A DNA stretch of 64,000 bases from Mogibacterium sp. (GTDB taxonomy: Bacteria; Bacillota; Clostridia; Peptostreptococcales; Anaerovoracaceae): assembly GCA_017403955.1 (NCBI GenBank), contig JAFRDH010000007.1, forward strand, positions 248,001 through 312,000, in the 5' to 3' direction. Positions 7,761 through 16,550 of this stretch are shown piece by piece. The translations under genes were made by a program, and so were the position numbers. The notes under the pieces are model-generated. The model made no database searches and was not told the origin of the DNA. It saw only the letters and a program-made list of their open reading frames with translations. The number at the start of each line of letters is the position of its first letter. Position 1 is the first letter of the stretch.

Positions 7761-9298
7761 TTTGCGGCCTCCTTCTTAGCTAAATCGTCAATGACCGCCT
7801 TTGCAGCTGCACGGCCGTTAGTAACAGCCGGTCCCATTCCGTTTCCGGAAATAGCGTGTGCTCCGGCGAACTCGAGACCGTCGATGAAGTGATCGTCTTC
7901 TTTCATCTGAAGACGGGCTACAGCGTGGTCATCGATGCTGTGGGAGTAACCGTAAATGCTGCCTTTCCATGCGCCGACATAGTGTGCGATGGTGACAGGC
8001 GTAGATACTTCGATCTCTACGATATGGTCGTGGATGTTGATTCCTGTTACGCGCTCATATTCAGCGATCATCTCGCTTGCCATTTTGCGCTTGAAATCAT
8101 AATAGTCTTCTTCCTTGAGATCCAGGAACGGCTTTACGAGCGGAAGGTTTGTGATCGAGAACTGGCACATTCCCTCAGGTGTAGCACCCGGATTTGCGAG
8201 GTCGAGACAGATCGAAGTCAGATATGTGTATGGTCCGAGAGTCTGATTCTGCTTCCAGATTTCATCAGTATCCATTGTCTCTGCTGAGAAAATGTTGTAG
8301 TCCTTGATGCCGAGGTTCTCCGGTGTATCGTCAAGTACCATCATTACAGAAGCTGTTGTGACAGAAAGTCTGCGGCCGTTGACCATCTTGATAGCTCCGT
8401 CAGGAACTTCTGAAAGAGGCTCGATCATCTGCGTATAGACCTTGTTAGGGTATGCGCCGCTGATGACATAATCACAGTTGATCACATCACCACGCTTTGT
8501 GCGGACACCTGTGACTTTCCCGTCTTTGACCAGGATCTTTTCGACTTCCTGGCAGAACTCGATCTGAGCTCCGTTCTCTTCAGCTTTGCGCTGGAGTTTC
8601 ATGCTCATCTCATGTGAATATTTCTTAGGGACATAGCTGCCGCCGCGGAAATAGTCTGCCATGAGGAATGCATAGATCGTGAACGGAAGGGTGCTCATCG
8701 GATTTCCGACATAGATCCAGTAAGGAGTGAGGATATCTACGATCTTGTCAGGGAACTCGAAAGTATCCATTACTTCCTTGGCTGTGTAACCTGCAGTTTT
8801 GACGAACTCAGGATGCTTCATGAGCATAGCAGGCTTGCTCATCGGTGTGACGGAAAGGATGTTCATGGAGTTGTAAACTGTATTGCAAAGGTTCATAAAC
8901 TCCAGGACTTTCGGACCCCATCCCGGGAACTGAGCGTCTATCTCATTGCTCATTCTCTCGAATCCTGCATGCAGGGTGATATCGATCCCCTTGGATGTCT
9001 CGATGAATCTGTATGCTTCAGGGACCTTGAGCCAGTCTATATCCACACCGACTTCATCGAAGAAAGTACCGACTTTAAGTCTGTCTTCTTTGTCACCGAT
9101 ACTCATCATTTCGTGGAGAGTAGCTTCGATCTCGATACCGCTGCGGACATAACTTGTGGCAAGCCCGCCCGGGAGATTGTGCTTCTCCAAAATAAGGATG
9201 TCGTTGATACCTTTCTGCTGGAGCTGGAGTGCAGCCGAAAGACCTGCAAGAGCTCCGCCGATGATCACGACATCATAATGATCTTTGTAGAATTTCAT
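7757..9298 (-). CDS. CrtI/phytoene-desaturase-like FAD oxidoreductase
   Basis: 513 aa. N-terminal dinucleotide fold DVVIIGGALAGLSAAL, LEKHNLPGGLATS, and the C-terminal FAD signature AGAHAISGNGMGPAVTNGRA are typical of the phytoene desaturase / carotenoid isomerase / NAD(P)-FAD oxidoreductase superfamily. No carotenoid genes are nearby. The overlap with the ferredoxin-reductase-like gene and the nearby acyl-ACP genes make an acyl chain or other hydrophobic alkene a more likely substrate (inference). The start follows GGAAACAAT, a weak SD. No membrane segment. Confidence 0.8.
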   Translation of the reverse strand: MKFYKDHYDVVIIGGALAGLSAALQLQQKGINDILILEKHNLPGGLATSYVRSGIEIEATLHEMMSIGDKEDRLKVGTFFDEVGVDIDWLKVPEAYRFIETSKGIDITLHAGFERMSNEIDAQFPGWGPKVLEFMNLCNTVYNSMNILSVTPMSKPAMLMKHPEFVKTAGYTAKEVMDTFEFPDKIVDILTPYWIYVGNPMSTLPFTIYAFLMADYFRGGSYVPKKYSHEMSMKLQRKAEENGAQIEFCQEVEKILVKDGKVTGVRTKRGDVINCDYVISGAYPNKVYTQMIEPLSEVPDGAIKMVNGRRLSVTTASVMMVLDDTPENLGIKDYNIFSAETMDTDEIWKQNQTLGPYTYLTSICLDLANPGATPEGMCQFSITNLPLVKPFLDLKEEDYYDFKRKMASEMIAEYERVTGINIHDHIVEIEVSTPVTIAHYVGAWKGSIYGYSHSIDDHAVARLQMKEDDHFIDGLEFAGAHAISGNGMGPAVTNGRAAAKAVIDDLAKKEAAK

Positions 9299-9343
9299 TA
9301 TTGTTTCCTTTTCAGAATAATCATTTCAGACAGAAATAACTGT

Positions 9344-9407
9344 AAAAAAATGTGCTGCTTCACGTTTTAAGAGGCGAGAGCCGTTCTAAACATGCTGAGC
9401 AGCACAC
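9344..9407 (-). terminator. Likely intrinsic terminator with long loop
   Basis: TGTGCTGCT (9351-9359) and AGCAGCACA (9399-9407) are perfectly complementary, and on the minus strand are followed by seven T (complement of 9344-9350). The 39-base loop is long. It would end transcription of the 9437-10825 gene before the CrtI-like gene. Confidence 0.65.
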
Positions 9408-9436
9408 TTTAAATTCAAATCAGTAGAATCAGATCT

Positions 9437-10825
9437 TTAGAAGAATCTCTCTACGAGCTCGCGGCTGTATTCAGCTGTCTCATCCATGTCACCGAATGCC
9501 ATGATCTCGCCGGCATAGTAAGTGTCATACTTACCCTGCATTGCTTCGACCTTGTCATACCATCCGTCTGCATAGTCAGCACTGAATACATGTGGGAAGT
9601 AGTAAACTGACCACTCGTTGATCACTTCGCTTGCAGGGTTGCCCATTGTCTTGAGGTCGTCCTGTACCTGCTGACGAACCTTCTCATATGGGATCTCGTT
9701 AGTATTTCTGTGCTTGCGGAGTGCGTAAGTTGTGATGACCTGATCAACAGTTTCTTTCCATCTGCGATAGTAAACCATGAGGTGTCCGAGTCTCTCAGGA
9801 ACCATGTTGTCGAATACATAGTAGGAGATCTCAGGGTGATCTTCAGGCTTTGTCAGAACTGCCTGAACATCATATCTTTCATAATCGATCTTCTTGAAGA
9901 GTGCCATTTCGTCATCTCTTACGTCGAAGTAGTCGACCATTCCCTTCATTCCGTCTGTACGTGTTCCAGGGATGTAGAGAGGAGCAGTGACGATGATCTT
10001 GTCATACTCTTCAACTTTGCCGTTTACTGTTACATAAACCTTGCCGTCTTTACGCTCAACCTTCTCAATATTGCTGTTGAGTCTTGCAGGGTTCTTGAGC
10101 TTGTCATTGAGGCATTCCCAGATGTACTGTGTTCCGTTCTCCCATGTCCAGAGGTTGACCTTGACGAAGTTCATTGTTGTCTGGAAGTCGAGGTACTTGA
10201 TAACGTATCCGGCAGGGATCTCATCAAAGTATCCGTATCCAAATGCTGTGAAAGGTCCGATCCATACATCCTGGATGAGTTCAACGCCGTTCTTCTTGCA
10301 GAATTCATTGAATGGAAGTGCAAGATCCTTGAGGTTAGGGTTAACGCCGCTTACAGGTTCACGCTCAGGTGTGCATGCAAATCCGTCGTAACGTCCTTCA
10401 GCAACACCGCGGTGTCCGTTGATATCATATCCTTTATACTTGGTCTCAAGAAGTTCACCGAATTCTTTGAGCTGCTTCTTCATCTTGAGAAGTCTTGGAA
10501 TCTTGAGAATGTTCTTCTTAGGTTCGAATGGCTCGATGACCTTACCATCCTTATTCTTGTAGTTACGGTTCAGCTGTGGACCATCATGTGTGATACCGCA
10601 GAATTCTTCAACATCGTGTACTGCATAGTATGAAGGAACTCCCATGATAGCTCCCATTTCATAACGCTTGCCGTTGTATGTAGGGGACCAGCACTTTCCG
10701 CCTACACGGTCGAGTCTCTCGAGAATTGTGTAATTCTCATAGCCTTTCTGCTCGAGATACATTCCTGCGGACAGACCTGCAGGGCCTCCGCCTACGATGC
10801 AGATACGCATATCTTTCTTGTCCAT
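9437..10825 (-). CDS. Amine-oxidase-fold FAD oxidoreductase
   Basis: 462 aa from the ATG at 10825, chosen because GGAGG lies nine bases upstream; the open frame beyond it (to 11104) runs through the promoter and the neighbouring gene and is not used. MRICIVGGGPAGLSAGMYLE is the N-terminal FAD fold, followed by ERLDRVGGKCWS; the C-terminus has YYAGEIMAFGDMDETAE. Overall shape (NAD(P)-binding_8 / flavin amine oxidase) also fits FAD-dependent polyunsaturated fatty-acid double-bond isomerases, which would suit the acyl-ACP genes across the divergent promoter. That substrate is inference; amine oxidase or protoporphyrinogen-oxidase-like activity remains possible. Confidence 0.75.
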   Translation of the reverse strand: MDKKDMRICIVGGGPAGLSAGMYLEQKGYENYTILERLDRVGGKCWSPTYNGKRYEMGAIMGVPSYYAVHDVEEFCGITHDGPQLNRNYKNKDGKVIEPFEPKKNILKIPRLLKMKKQLKEFGELLETKYKGYDINGHRGVAEGRYDGFACTPEREPVSGVNPNLKDLALPFNEFCKKNGVELIQDVWIGPFTAFGYGYFDEIPAGYVIKYLDFQTTMNFVKVNLWTWENGTQYIWECLNDKLKNPARLNSNIEKVERKDGKVYVTVNGKVEEYDKIIVTAPLYIPGTRTDGMKGMVDYFDVRDDEMALFKKIDYERYDVQAVLTKPEDHPEISYYVFDNMVPERLGHLMVYYRRWKETVDQVITTYALRKHRNTNEIPYEKVRQQVQDDLKTMGNPASEVINEWSVYYFPHVFSADYADGWYDKVEAMQGKYDTYYAGEIMAFGDMDETAEYSRELVERFF

Positions 10826-10873
10826 TTGAATTTTTTCCTCCTTGAAAAATGATATAGAGAACTCTTTGTATTT

Positions 10874-10902
10874 ATTATATAATTGTGTTAATAAAATGGC
10901 AA
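10874..10902 (-). promoter_or_regulatory. Sigma-A type promoter for the 9437-10825 flavoprotein
   Basis: On the minus strand: -35 TTGCCA (complement of 10897-10902), 17-base spacer, -10 TATAAT (complement of 10874-10879). This gives a leader of about 45 bases before the ATG. Confidence 0.7.
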
Positions 10903-10908
10903 TATAAA

Positions 10909-10946
10909 CGAACGATTGGTAACTAAAAAATGTCATAGATCGTTCG
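10909..10946. promoter_or_regulatory. Candidate operator: 8-bp inverted repeat in divergent control region
   Basis: CGAACGAT (10909-10916) and ATCGTTCG (10939-10946), 22 bases apart, lie just upstream of the minus-strand promoter and just before the plus-strand gene. The symmetry suits a dimeric repressor such as a TetR-type lipid sensor, but no such gene is in the window. Confidence 0.45.
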
Positions 10947-10967
10947 GCTAAGAAGGGAGTGTTTCTT

Positions 10968-12296
10968 ATGTATACAAGATTTACTTCATTCCGGGAACTC
11001 ATAGAATCCTTCAGATCCAGGGAAGGCGTCGCGATCAAATACGCAGACGAGGACGACGATATCATCAAAGAAGTTACATATAATAAACTGGCTGATCTTA
11101 TCACATCCGAGACTTTTCATGTCAAAGCCGCCTGCAGCAGTGTTGAGGTCATCAGGACTGAACAGACTCTTGAGTCAGTAATAGATATATTCGCTCATGT
11201 ATTGGCGGGCTGCGATGTGATAATGGCTGATCCGCTTGTTCCTGAAGAATTCACAGATAGAGCTCTCATGGCCGCAGAGGCAGCCAAAATTGAAAGAGAA
11301 AGCAAGCGTGATTCGAGAGGAAGGCTCGTATCGAAGCAGCCTGAAGGAGAGCTTCTGTTCTTCACATCAGGTACTACCAGCAGATCCAAGATCGTAAGGC
11401 TGACATCTGAGTCATTCTGCACAAGTGCATGGAGCGGCCAGAGCATGCTTGCCTGTGGGGAAGGTGATGTCATCCTGTCCATCCTGCCGCTCTCTCATGT
11501 GTTCGGATTTGTATGTTCCTTATTATGGGGACTTGCCTATGGTGCGTGCATTGCTCTCGGGAGAGGCGTGAGACACATTATTGATGACACGCTCTTCTTC
11601 AAACCTACGATACTTCCGGCAGTACCATCTCTGGTTTCAGCAATGATGAAATTCAATACACTGAATCCCCAGCTCAGAGTGATACTTATCGGAGCAGCGC
11701 CTTGTACACCGGAGACTGCAGCAGTCCTTCGTGAGAAAGGTATCGATGTATACTTTGGATATGGACTGACGGAGACTTCAAGCGGCATTGCGATCACTCA
11801 GGATCTTGATGAACCTGAAGCACTTTATCCGTGTCCGGGAGCAGACATCACACTTGAACCGGATGGGGAAGTGACTGTGGCTACACCATGCATGATGCAG
11901 GGTTACATCGGCGCGATCCCTATGTTCGACAAGGACAGGTTCTTCACGGGGGATATAGGAAGATTCGATGAGAAGGGAAGACTCCATCTGCTCGGACGTA
12001 AGAAGGACGTTCTTCTCATGGCTGACGGGACCAAGATTTTCTGCCCTGAATATGAAGAGGAACTGGCAGAAATGACCGGCATCACTGATCTGGGCATGAT
12101 AATGAAGGACGGACATGCGGTGCTTATTGCGGGCAAAGGCAGTGACAAAGAGGCCTTAAAAATGGCTGTCGCTGAATACAATAAGACGCTGCAGAGATCC
12201 CAGCAGATCTATGATGTTATCATTTCGGATCATGAATTACCGAGGACTGTTACCGGCAAGCTCAAGAGATACGAGCTTGCGGAGCAATATAAATAA
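10968..12296 (+). CDS. AMP-forming acyl-activating enzyme (acyl-CoA/acyl-ACP synthetase)
   Basis: 442 aa from the ATG at 10968, with AAGGGAG 8 bases upstream; a GTG at 10959 overlaps the SD and is less likely. ANL-superfamily signatures: phosphate loop FTSGTTSRSKIV, FGYGLTETSSG, TGDIGR, and C-terminal catalytic Lys in RTVTGKLKRYEL. Slightly short for the family (usually ~500 aa). It should adenylate a carboxylic acid and pass it to a thiol. With an acyl carrier protein 30 bases downstream, the acceptor is probably that ACP. Confidence 0.85.
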   Translation: MYTRFTSFRELIESFRSREGVAIKYADEDDDIIKEVTYNKLADLITSETFHVKAACSSVEVIRTEQTLESVIDIFAHVLAGCDVIMADPLVPEEFTDRALMAAEAAKIERESKRDSRGRLVSKQPEGELLFFTSGTTSRSKIVRLTSESFCTSAWSGQSMLACGEGDVILSILPLSHVFGFVCSLLWGLAYGACIALGRGVRHIIDDTLFFKPTILPAVPSLVSAMMKFNTLNPQLRVILIGAAPCTPETAAVLREKGIDVYFGYGLTETSSGIAITQDLDEPEALYPCPGADITLEPDGEVTVATPCMMQGYIGAIPMFDKDRFFTGDIGRFDEKGRLHLLGRKKDVLLMADGTKIFCPEYEEELAEMTGITDLGMIMKDGHAVLIAGKGSDKEALKMAVAEYNKTLQRSQQIYDVIISDHELPRTVTGKLKRYELAEQYK

Positions 12297-12326
12297 TAAT
12301 CAATTACATTATTAAGGAGATCAGAT

Positions 12327-12587
12327 ATGAAAAAATACACCAGAGAGGAACTCAAAGACATTACTATCAAATTGATCCACGATTTTATTCCGGAACTGCA
12401 GGACGCGGAGCTGGACGAGGATTCTACGATCAATACTGATACCAATATCGATTCACTCAGCCTGATCATGCTTGTAACAAAGGCAGAATCGACATTTGAT
12501 GTCCGCATCCCACGCAGAGAGTGGAGCAAGATCACCACACTTGGAGAACTCCTGGACAAAATAGAAAAGCGTCTGCCTGACGCATAG
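12327..12587 (+). CDS. Acyl carrier protein
   Basis: 86 aa acidic four-helix protein. Phosphopantetheine attachment Ser43 in NIDSLSLIML (the usual DSL motif). SD AAGGAG 8 bases upstream. It lies between an acyl-activating enzyme and an acyl-ACP thioesterase, so it is likely a dedicated carrier for this pathway rather than the housekeeping AcpP, whose usual fab neighbours are absent. Confidence 0.9.
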   Translation: MKKYTREELKDITIKLIHDFIPELQDAELDEDSTINTDTNIDSLSLIMLVTKAESTFDVRIPRREWSKITTLGELLDKIEKRLPDA

Positions 12588-12593
12588 AGAGCT

Positions 12594-13325
12594 ATGTCAG
12601 ATAATTTGGTTTATGAAAAGAAAATACTGATCCGCAGTGAACAGGTGGATATGTCAAGGAGACTTAGGATATCCGAACTGTTCAGGATCATGGAAGAAGC
12701 ATCGATAGCACATACTGAAGAGCTTGGCTGCACGAGACATAAGACTCTTGACAGGGGGCTCCTTTGGGTCATAGCAAGACAATCCGCAGAGATTTCAGAA
12801 CTGCCGTATTATGATGATGAGATAGTCATAAGAAGTTGGCAGGGCAATATGCTTCAGATGTTCTTCCCGAGAATCTATGAGATATACAAAGAAGGCCGCT
12901 GTATCATCCGTGGCTACGCTTTCTGGACACTTATCGATGAGGAAAGCCGTGATCTGGTGATGCCTGAAGACTATGACATTTCAATCCCGTCAAGACCGGA
13001 CAGTGAAGAATTTTATCTTCAGGCGGTCGTGATCCCAAAGGGGGCAGAACCGGTGATGAGCCGTGACCTGAGGGTAAGATTCAGTCAGGTGGATATTAAC
13101 GGGCACATGAACAATACCCGCTATTTTGATATCATTGACGATGTCACCAAGGAAGATCCGGCCAAAGCAGCCCAGGAGACAGTGCCTAAGAGTATTCTGG
13201 CGAATTATGTCAGTGAACTGACGCTCGGAGAGAACTTCACCCTGAATGAATATTCCTCCGGTAATGACCGCATATTCGAAGGAACAGACAGTAAAAATAA
13301 ATTCAGAATAAAATTTTCATACTGA
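12594..13325 (+). CDS. Acyl-ACP thioesterase (FatA/FatB type)
   Basis: 243 aa, two hot-dog halves. The first contains RIMEEASIAHTEELG, the second DINGHMNNTRYFD (168-180) with the His/Asn region typical of FatA-type thioesterases. Hydrolyses acyl-ACP to free fatty acid and ACP in the cytosol. Starts 6 bases after the ACP stop, so the ligase-ACP-thioesterase genes form one operon ending at the terminator at 13350. Ligase plus thioesterase on one ACP suggests a load-modify-release cycle (inference). Confidence 0.9.
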   Translation: MSDNLVYEKKILIRSEQVDMSRRLRISELFRIMEEASIAHTEELGCTRHKTLDRGLLWVIARQSAEISELPYYDDEIVIRSWQGNMLQMFFPRIYEIYKEGRCIIRGYAFWTLIDEESRDLVMPEDYDISIPSRPDSEEFYLQAVVIPKGAEPVMSRDLRVRFSQVDINGHMNNTRYFDIIDDVTKEDPAKAAQETVPKSILANYVSELTLGENFTLNEYSSGNDRIFEGTDSKNKFRIKFSY

Positions 13326-13349
13326 AAAGATGCCTTAACAAGGATCCCG

Positions 13350-13388
13350 AAAGATTAGCGCTTCGTTATTAGAAGTACTAATCTTTTT
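13350..13388 (+). terminator. Intrinsic terminator after the thioesterase gene
   Basis: AAGATTAG (13351-13358) pairs with CTAATCTT (13378-13385), followed by a T-run into TTTTTAT. AT-rich stem with a 19-base loop. Confidence 0.7.
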
Positions 13389-13450
13389 ATTTGGGGATGA
13401 CAAATTGACCACATCATAGTACAATAATGTTTAGTTTTTGGGGCTCATAT

Positions 13451-13481
13451 ATGATCTGCTTATATATAGGGGGCAGATCAT
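13451..13481 (+). promoter_or_regulatory. Perfect 9-bp inverted repeat in opp leader
   Basis: ATGATCTGC (13451-13459) and GCAGATCAT (13473-13481) flank a 13-base AT-rich spacer, about 40 bases before oppB. It could be an operator or a leader hairpin. No T-run follows directly. A clear -35/-10 pair for opp was not identified; TACAAT at 13420-13425 is a possible -10. Confidence 0.5.
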
Positions 13482-13503
13482 TTGGGTTGCAAATATAAAA
13501 ACG

Positions 13504-13519
13504 TAAGGAGGTAAGGAGG
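13504..13519 (+). promoter_or_regulatory. Tandem duplicated Shine-Dalgarno of oppB
   Basis: TAAGGAGG occurs twice back to back (13504-13511, 13512-13519) before the GTG start at 13524. The near copy is four bases from the start and the far copy twelve, so together they bracket the usual spacing. Confidence 0.7.
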
Positions 13520-13523
13520 TCAA

Positions 13524-14441
13524 GTGGCAAAATATCTTTTAAAACGTGTACTGCTCGCTATAGTTACTATCTGGGCAGTCGCTACTATTACCTTCTGTCT
13601 GATGAACATGGTCCCGGGAGGACCGTTCCTTTCAGAAAAGGCTATCAGCCCTGCTGCAACTGCAGCACTAGAAGCGAAGTACGGGCTGGACAAACCATTT
13701 GGTGAACGTTATGTTACATATCTCAAGGATGCGTGTCATGGAGATTTCGGGCTGAGCCTCAAACAGAGAGGCCGTACAGTTATGAGCATCATTTCCGCGA
13801 AGTTCCCTGTTTCAGCAAGGGTTGGCGGTATTGCCGTAATAGTATCGCTTCTCCTTGGTGTACCGCTCGGTGTACTGACAGCATTTAAGCGAGGTACCGC
13901 GATAGACAGTACATTCAGTGTCATAGCGACACTGGGCATTGCCGTCCCGAGCTTCGTAATATGTACCGTACTGATGTATTTCTTCGGAGTAAAGCTTGGC
14001 TGGCTGCCTACGCTGGGTCTCACATCCGCAAAGCACTATATCATGCCGGTATTTGCTTTGGCTGCGTATCCGACTTCATACATCATGCGACTCATGAGAT
14101 CTTCAATGCTCGATGTACTCGGACAGGATTATATGAGAACTGCAAGAGCTAAGGGCCTTTCCCAGAAAGTCTCCCTGTTCAAGCATGCTCTTCGTAACGC
14201 GATTCTTCCGGTCATCACATATCTCGGACCTATGATCGCATACACATTGGTAGGAAGCTTCATTGTTGAGAAGATCTTCACCATACCGGGACTCGGCGGC
14301 GAATTCATCAAGGCTATCAACGGACGTGATTACACCATGATAATGGGAACTACTATTTTCCTGGCTGTATTCATGGTAATAATGCTTCTTGTAGTCGACA
14401 TTGTATATACGATCGTCGACCCGAGAATCAAGCTTAAGTAG
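13524..14441 (+). CDS. oppB: Oligopeptide ABC transporter permease OppB
   Basis: 305 aa, GTG start. Six predicted membrane segments; N-terminal LLKRVLLAIVTIWAVATITF and MNMVPGGPF are typical of OppB/DppB. The EAA loop that contacts the ATPases is seen in DYMRTARAKGLSQ (about 210-222). First gene of a complete oppBCDF-A set; the next gene starts 11 bases after its stop. Imports peptides with OppA, C, D and F. Confidence 0.93.
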   Translation: MAKYLLKRVLLAIVTIWAVATITFCLMNMVPGGPFLSEKAISPAATAALEAKYGLDKPFGERYVTYLKDACHGDFGLSLKQRGRTVMSIISAKFPVSARVGGIAVIVSLLLGVPLGVLTAFKRGTAIDSTFSVIATLGIAVPSFVICTVLMYFFGVKLGWLPTLGLTSAKHYIMPVFALAAYPTSYIMRLMRSSMLDVLGQDYMRTARAKGLSQKVSLFKHALRNAILPVITYLGPMIAYTLVGSFIVEKIFTIPGLGGEFIKAINGRDYTMIMGTTIFLAVFMVIMLLVVDIVYTIVDPRIKLK

Positions 14442-14452
14442 GGAGGTGGAGT

Positions 14453-15502
14453 ATGAGTAAGAAGAATCCACTGAGCCTTCAGCTGAATATCACTCCGGAA
14501 GATTTCCTTCCGGCAACCAATGAGGAAAAAGAAAGCCTTGTCGTTATGAGAGAGAGCGTTGGCTTCTGGCGTGACGGTTTCAGAAGACTCCGCAAGAACA
14601 AGGTAGCTATGACCTGTATCGTGGTTATTGCTATTATCATGATATTCGCTTTCATAGTTCCTTCATTCTATCCATATACTTACAGTCAGCAGATCCAGGG
14701 CGCCAATAATCTCAGCCCGTTTGAATTCTCTGAAGGTGAGCAGGCAAGGATAGCTGCAGGAGAAAAGCTTTTCCCTCATATCTTCGGAACAGACAAGATG
14801 GGCCGTGACTATGCTATCCGTGTAATGATGGGAAGCAGGATCTCACTGCTCGTTGGTATCGTTGCTGCGCTGATCATTCTCGTCATCGGATCGATTTACG
14901 GATCGATCGCTGCTTTTGCAGGCGGATGGGTAGACCTTATCATGATGCGTATCGTAGATATCATTTATACTATTCCGGACATTCTGCTTATAGTACTTCT
15001 GTCGTTCGCTTTCAAGGCACCGCTTGCTGCACTGGCTTCAAAACCGGGATTCCACTGGCTGGCAGTCATGGGAGAGAACCTCGTAAGTATTTTCGTAGTA
15101 TTCGCTCTTCTGTATTGGGTAGGTATGGCACGTATGGTACGAAGCCAGATCCTTCAGCTCAAAGAGAGTGAATATGTTACTGCTGCAAGAGCTCTCGGAG
15201 CATCGAGTGGCAGGATCATCAAGAAGCATCTCCTGACAAACTGCATCGGAACACTGATCGTAATCACGACTCTGCAGATCCCTTCATCGATCTTCACAGA
15301 GAGCTTCCTGTCCTTCCTCGGACTCGGAGTTGCAGTTCCTATGCCTTCCCTCGGAAGCCTTGCAAGTGAGGCCATCAACGGAATCAATACATTCCCTCAC
15401 TTGCTGTTCATCCCGGCGATAGTCATTTCGCTTATCATCCTGAGCTTCAACCTGCTCGGAGACGGTCTCAGAGATGCTTTCGACCCTAAGCTGAAGAACT
15501 AG
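14453..15502 (+). CDS. oppC: Oligopeptide ABC transporter permease OppC
   Basis: 349 aa. Cytosolic N-terminal tail of ~60 residues (FWRDGFRRLRKNKVAM is typical of OppC), then about six membrane helices. GTDKMGRDYAIRVMMGSRIS is the family hallmark and the EAA loop is EYVTAARALGASSGR. SD GGGAGGTG. Partner of OppB in the membrane channel. Confidence 0.93.
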   Translation: MSKKNPLSLQLNITPEDFLPATNEEKESLVVMRESVGFWRDGFRRLRKNKVAMTCIVVIAIIMIFAFIVPSFYPYTYSQQIQGANNLSPFEFSEGEQARIAAGEKLFPHIFGTDKMGRDYAIRVMMGSRISLLVGIVAALIILVIGSIYGSIAAFAGGWVDLIMMRIVDIIYTIPDILLIVLLSFAFKAPLAALASKPGFHWLAVMGENLVSIFVVFALLYWVGMARMVRSQILQLKESEYVTAARALGASSGRIIKKHLLTNCIGTLIVITTLQIPSSIFTESFLSFLGLGVAVPMPSLGSLASEAINGINTFPHLLFIPAIVISLIILSFNLLGDGLRDAFDPKLKN

Positions 15503-15515
15503 GAAGGAGGGAATC

Positions 15516-16550
15516 ATGTCACAAGAGAAAACGGAAAACAAATACCTTGTTAAGATAGAACATGAGCGTCTTTCCTTCTTCACTCCGGTAGGAGAGGTCA
15601 AGGCACTGAACGATGTTTCGTTTACCATGAAGGATGGTGAAGTACTCGGTATCGTAGGAGAGTCCGGCTCAGGTAAGTCGGTCACTGCATACAGTCTCAT
15701 GGGTCTTACCGCATATCCGGGCAAGCTCATCGGAGGAAGCCTGGACTTCAACGGACACCATATCAATGATATGACCGAAGCTGAATTCAGACAGATCCGA
15801 GGTAATGAGATATCGATCATTTTCCAGGATCCGATGACTTCACTGAACCCTGTTTATACAGTCGGCAATCAGATCGAGGAAGTTATCAGACTCCACACTG
15901 ATAAGAACAAAGCAGAAGCCAGAGAGCGTGCCAAAGAGCTGCTGACTCTTGTAGGTATCAACGAGCCGGAGAAGAGACTCAAGCAGTATCCTCACGAACT
16001 GTCAGGCGGAATGCGTCAGCGTGTCATGATCGCGATCGCTCTTGCGTGCGAACCAAAACTGCTCATCGCTGACGAGCCTACAACAGCCCTGGACGTAACG
16101 ATCCAGGCTCAGATCCTCGAGCTCATGATGGAGCTCAGAGACAAGCTGGGAATGGCGATCATCATGATCACACACGACCTTGGTATCGTAGCGAGCATGT
16201 GCGAGAAGATCGCAGTTATGTATGCCGGAAGAATCGTTGAGTATGGTACTACTGACGATATTTTCTATAATCCTAAACATGAATACACCAAGGGGCTCAT
16301 CAAGAGTATCCCTAGACTGGACGCAAAGGACCACGAGAGACTTGTTCCTATCGAAGGTACACCTGTAGACATGCTCAATCCGCCTGCAGGATGCCCGTTC
16401 GCACCTAGATGCGACAACTGCATGAAGATCTGTCTCAGAGAGATGCCTCCGGTCACATATTTCAGCGATGTACACTACACACAGTGCTGGCTCAATCAGA
16501 AAGCAGAATTCGAAGCAGCAGCGGCAGGAAAGGAGGGAGCAGATGAGTGA
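15516..16550 (+). CDS. oppD: Oligopeptide ABC transporter ATPase OppD
   Basis: 344 aa. Walker A GESGSGKS, signature LSGGMRQRV, Walker B LLIADEPTTALD, switch His in THDLG, and the C-terminal Cys-rich oligopeptide-transporter tail (CPFAPRCDNCMKIC), which in some homologues carries an Fe-S cluster. Powers peptide uptake with OppF. The stop overlaps the oppF start by 8 bases. Confidence 0.94.
   Translation: MSQEKTENKYLVKIEHERLSFFTPVGEVKALNDVSFTMKDGEVLGIVGESGSGKSVTAYSLMGLTAYPGKLIGGSLDFNGHHINDMTEAEFRQIRGNEISIIFQDPMTSLNPVYTVGNQIEEVIRLHTDKNKAEARERAKELLTLVGINEPEKRLKQYPHELSGGMRQRVMIAIALACEPKLLIADEPTTALDVTIQAQILELMMELRDKLGMAIIMITHDLGIVASMCEKIAVMYAGRIVEYGTTDDIFYNPKHEYTKGLIKSIPRLDAKDHERLVPIEGTPVDMLNPPAGCPFAPRCDNCMKICLREMPPVTYFSDVHYTQCWLNQKAEFEAAAAGKEGADE

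Noticed and set aside
9710..10633. 307-codon plus-strand open frame
   Set aside because: Antisense to the amine-oxidase-fold gene; Val/Ser/Cys-rich shadow composition.
10826..11104. Upstream extension of the 9437-10825 flavoprotein frame
   Set aside because: It runs through a consensus promoter and into the opposite-strand ligase gene; a strong SD marks 10825 as the start.
13405..13425. TTGACC...TACAAT as an opp promoter
   Set aside because: Spacing is only 9 bases, too short for a sigma-A -35/-10 pair.
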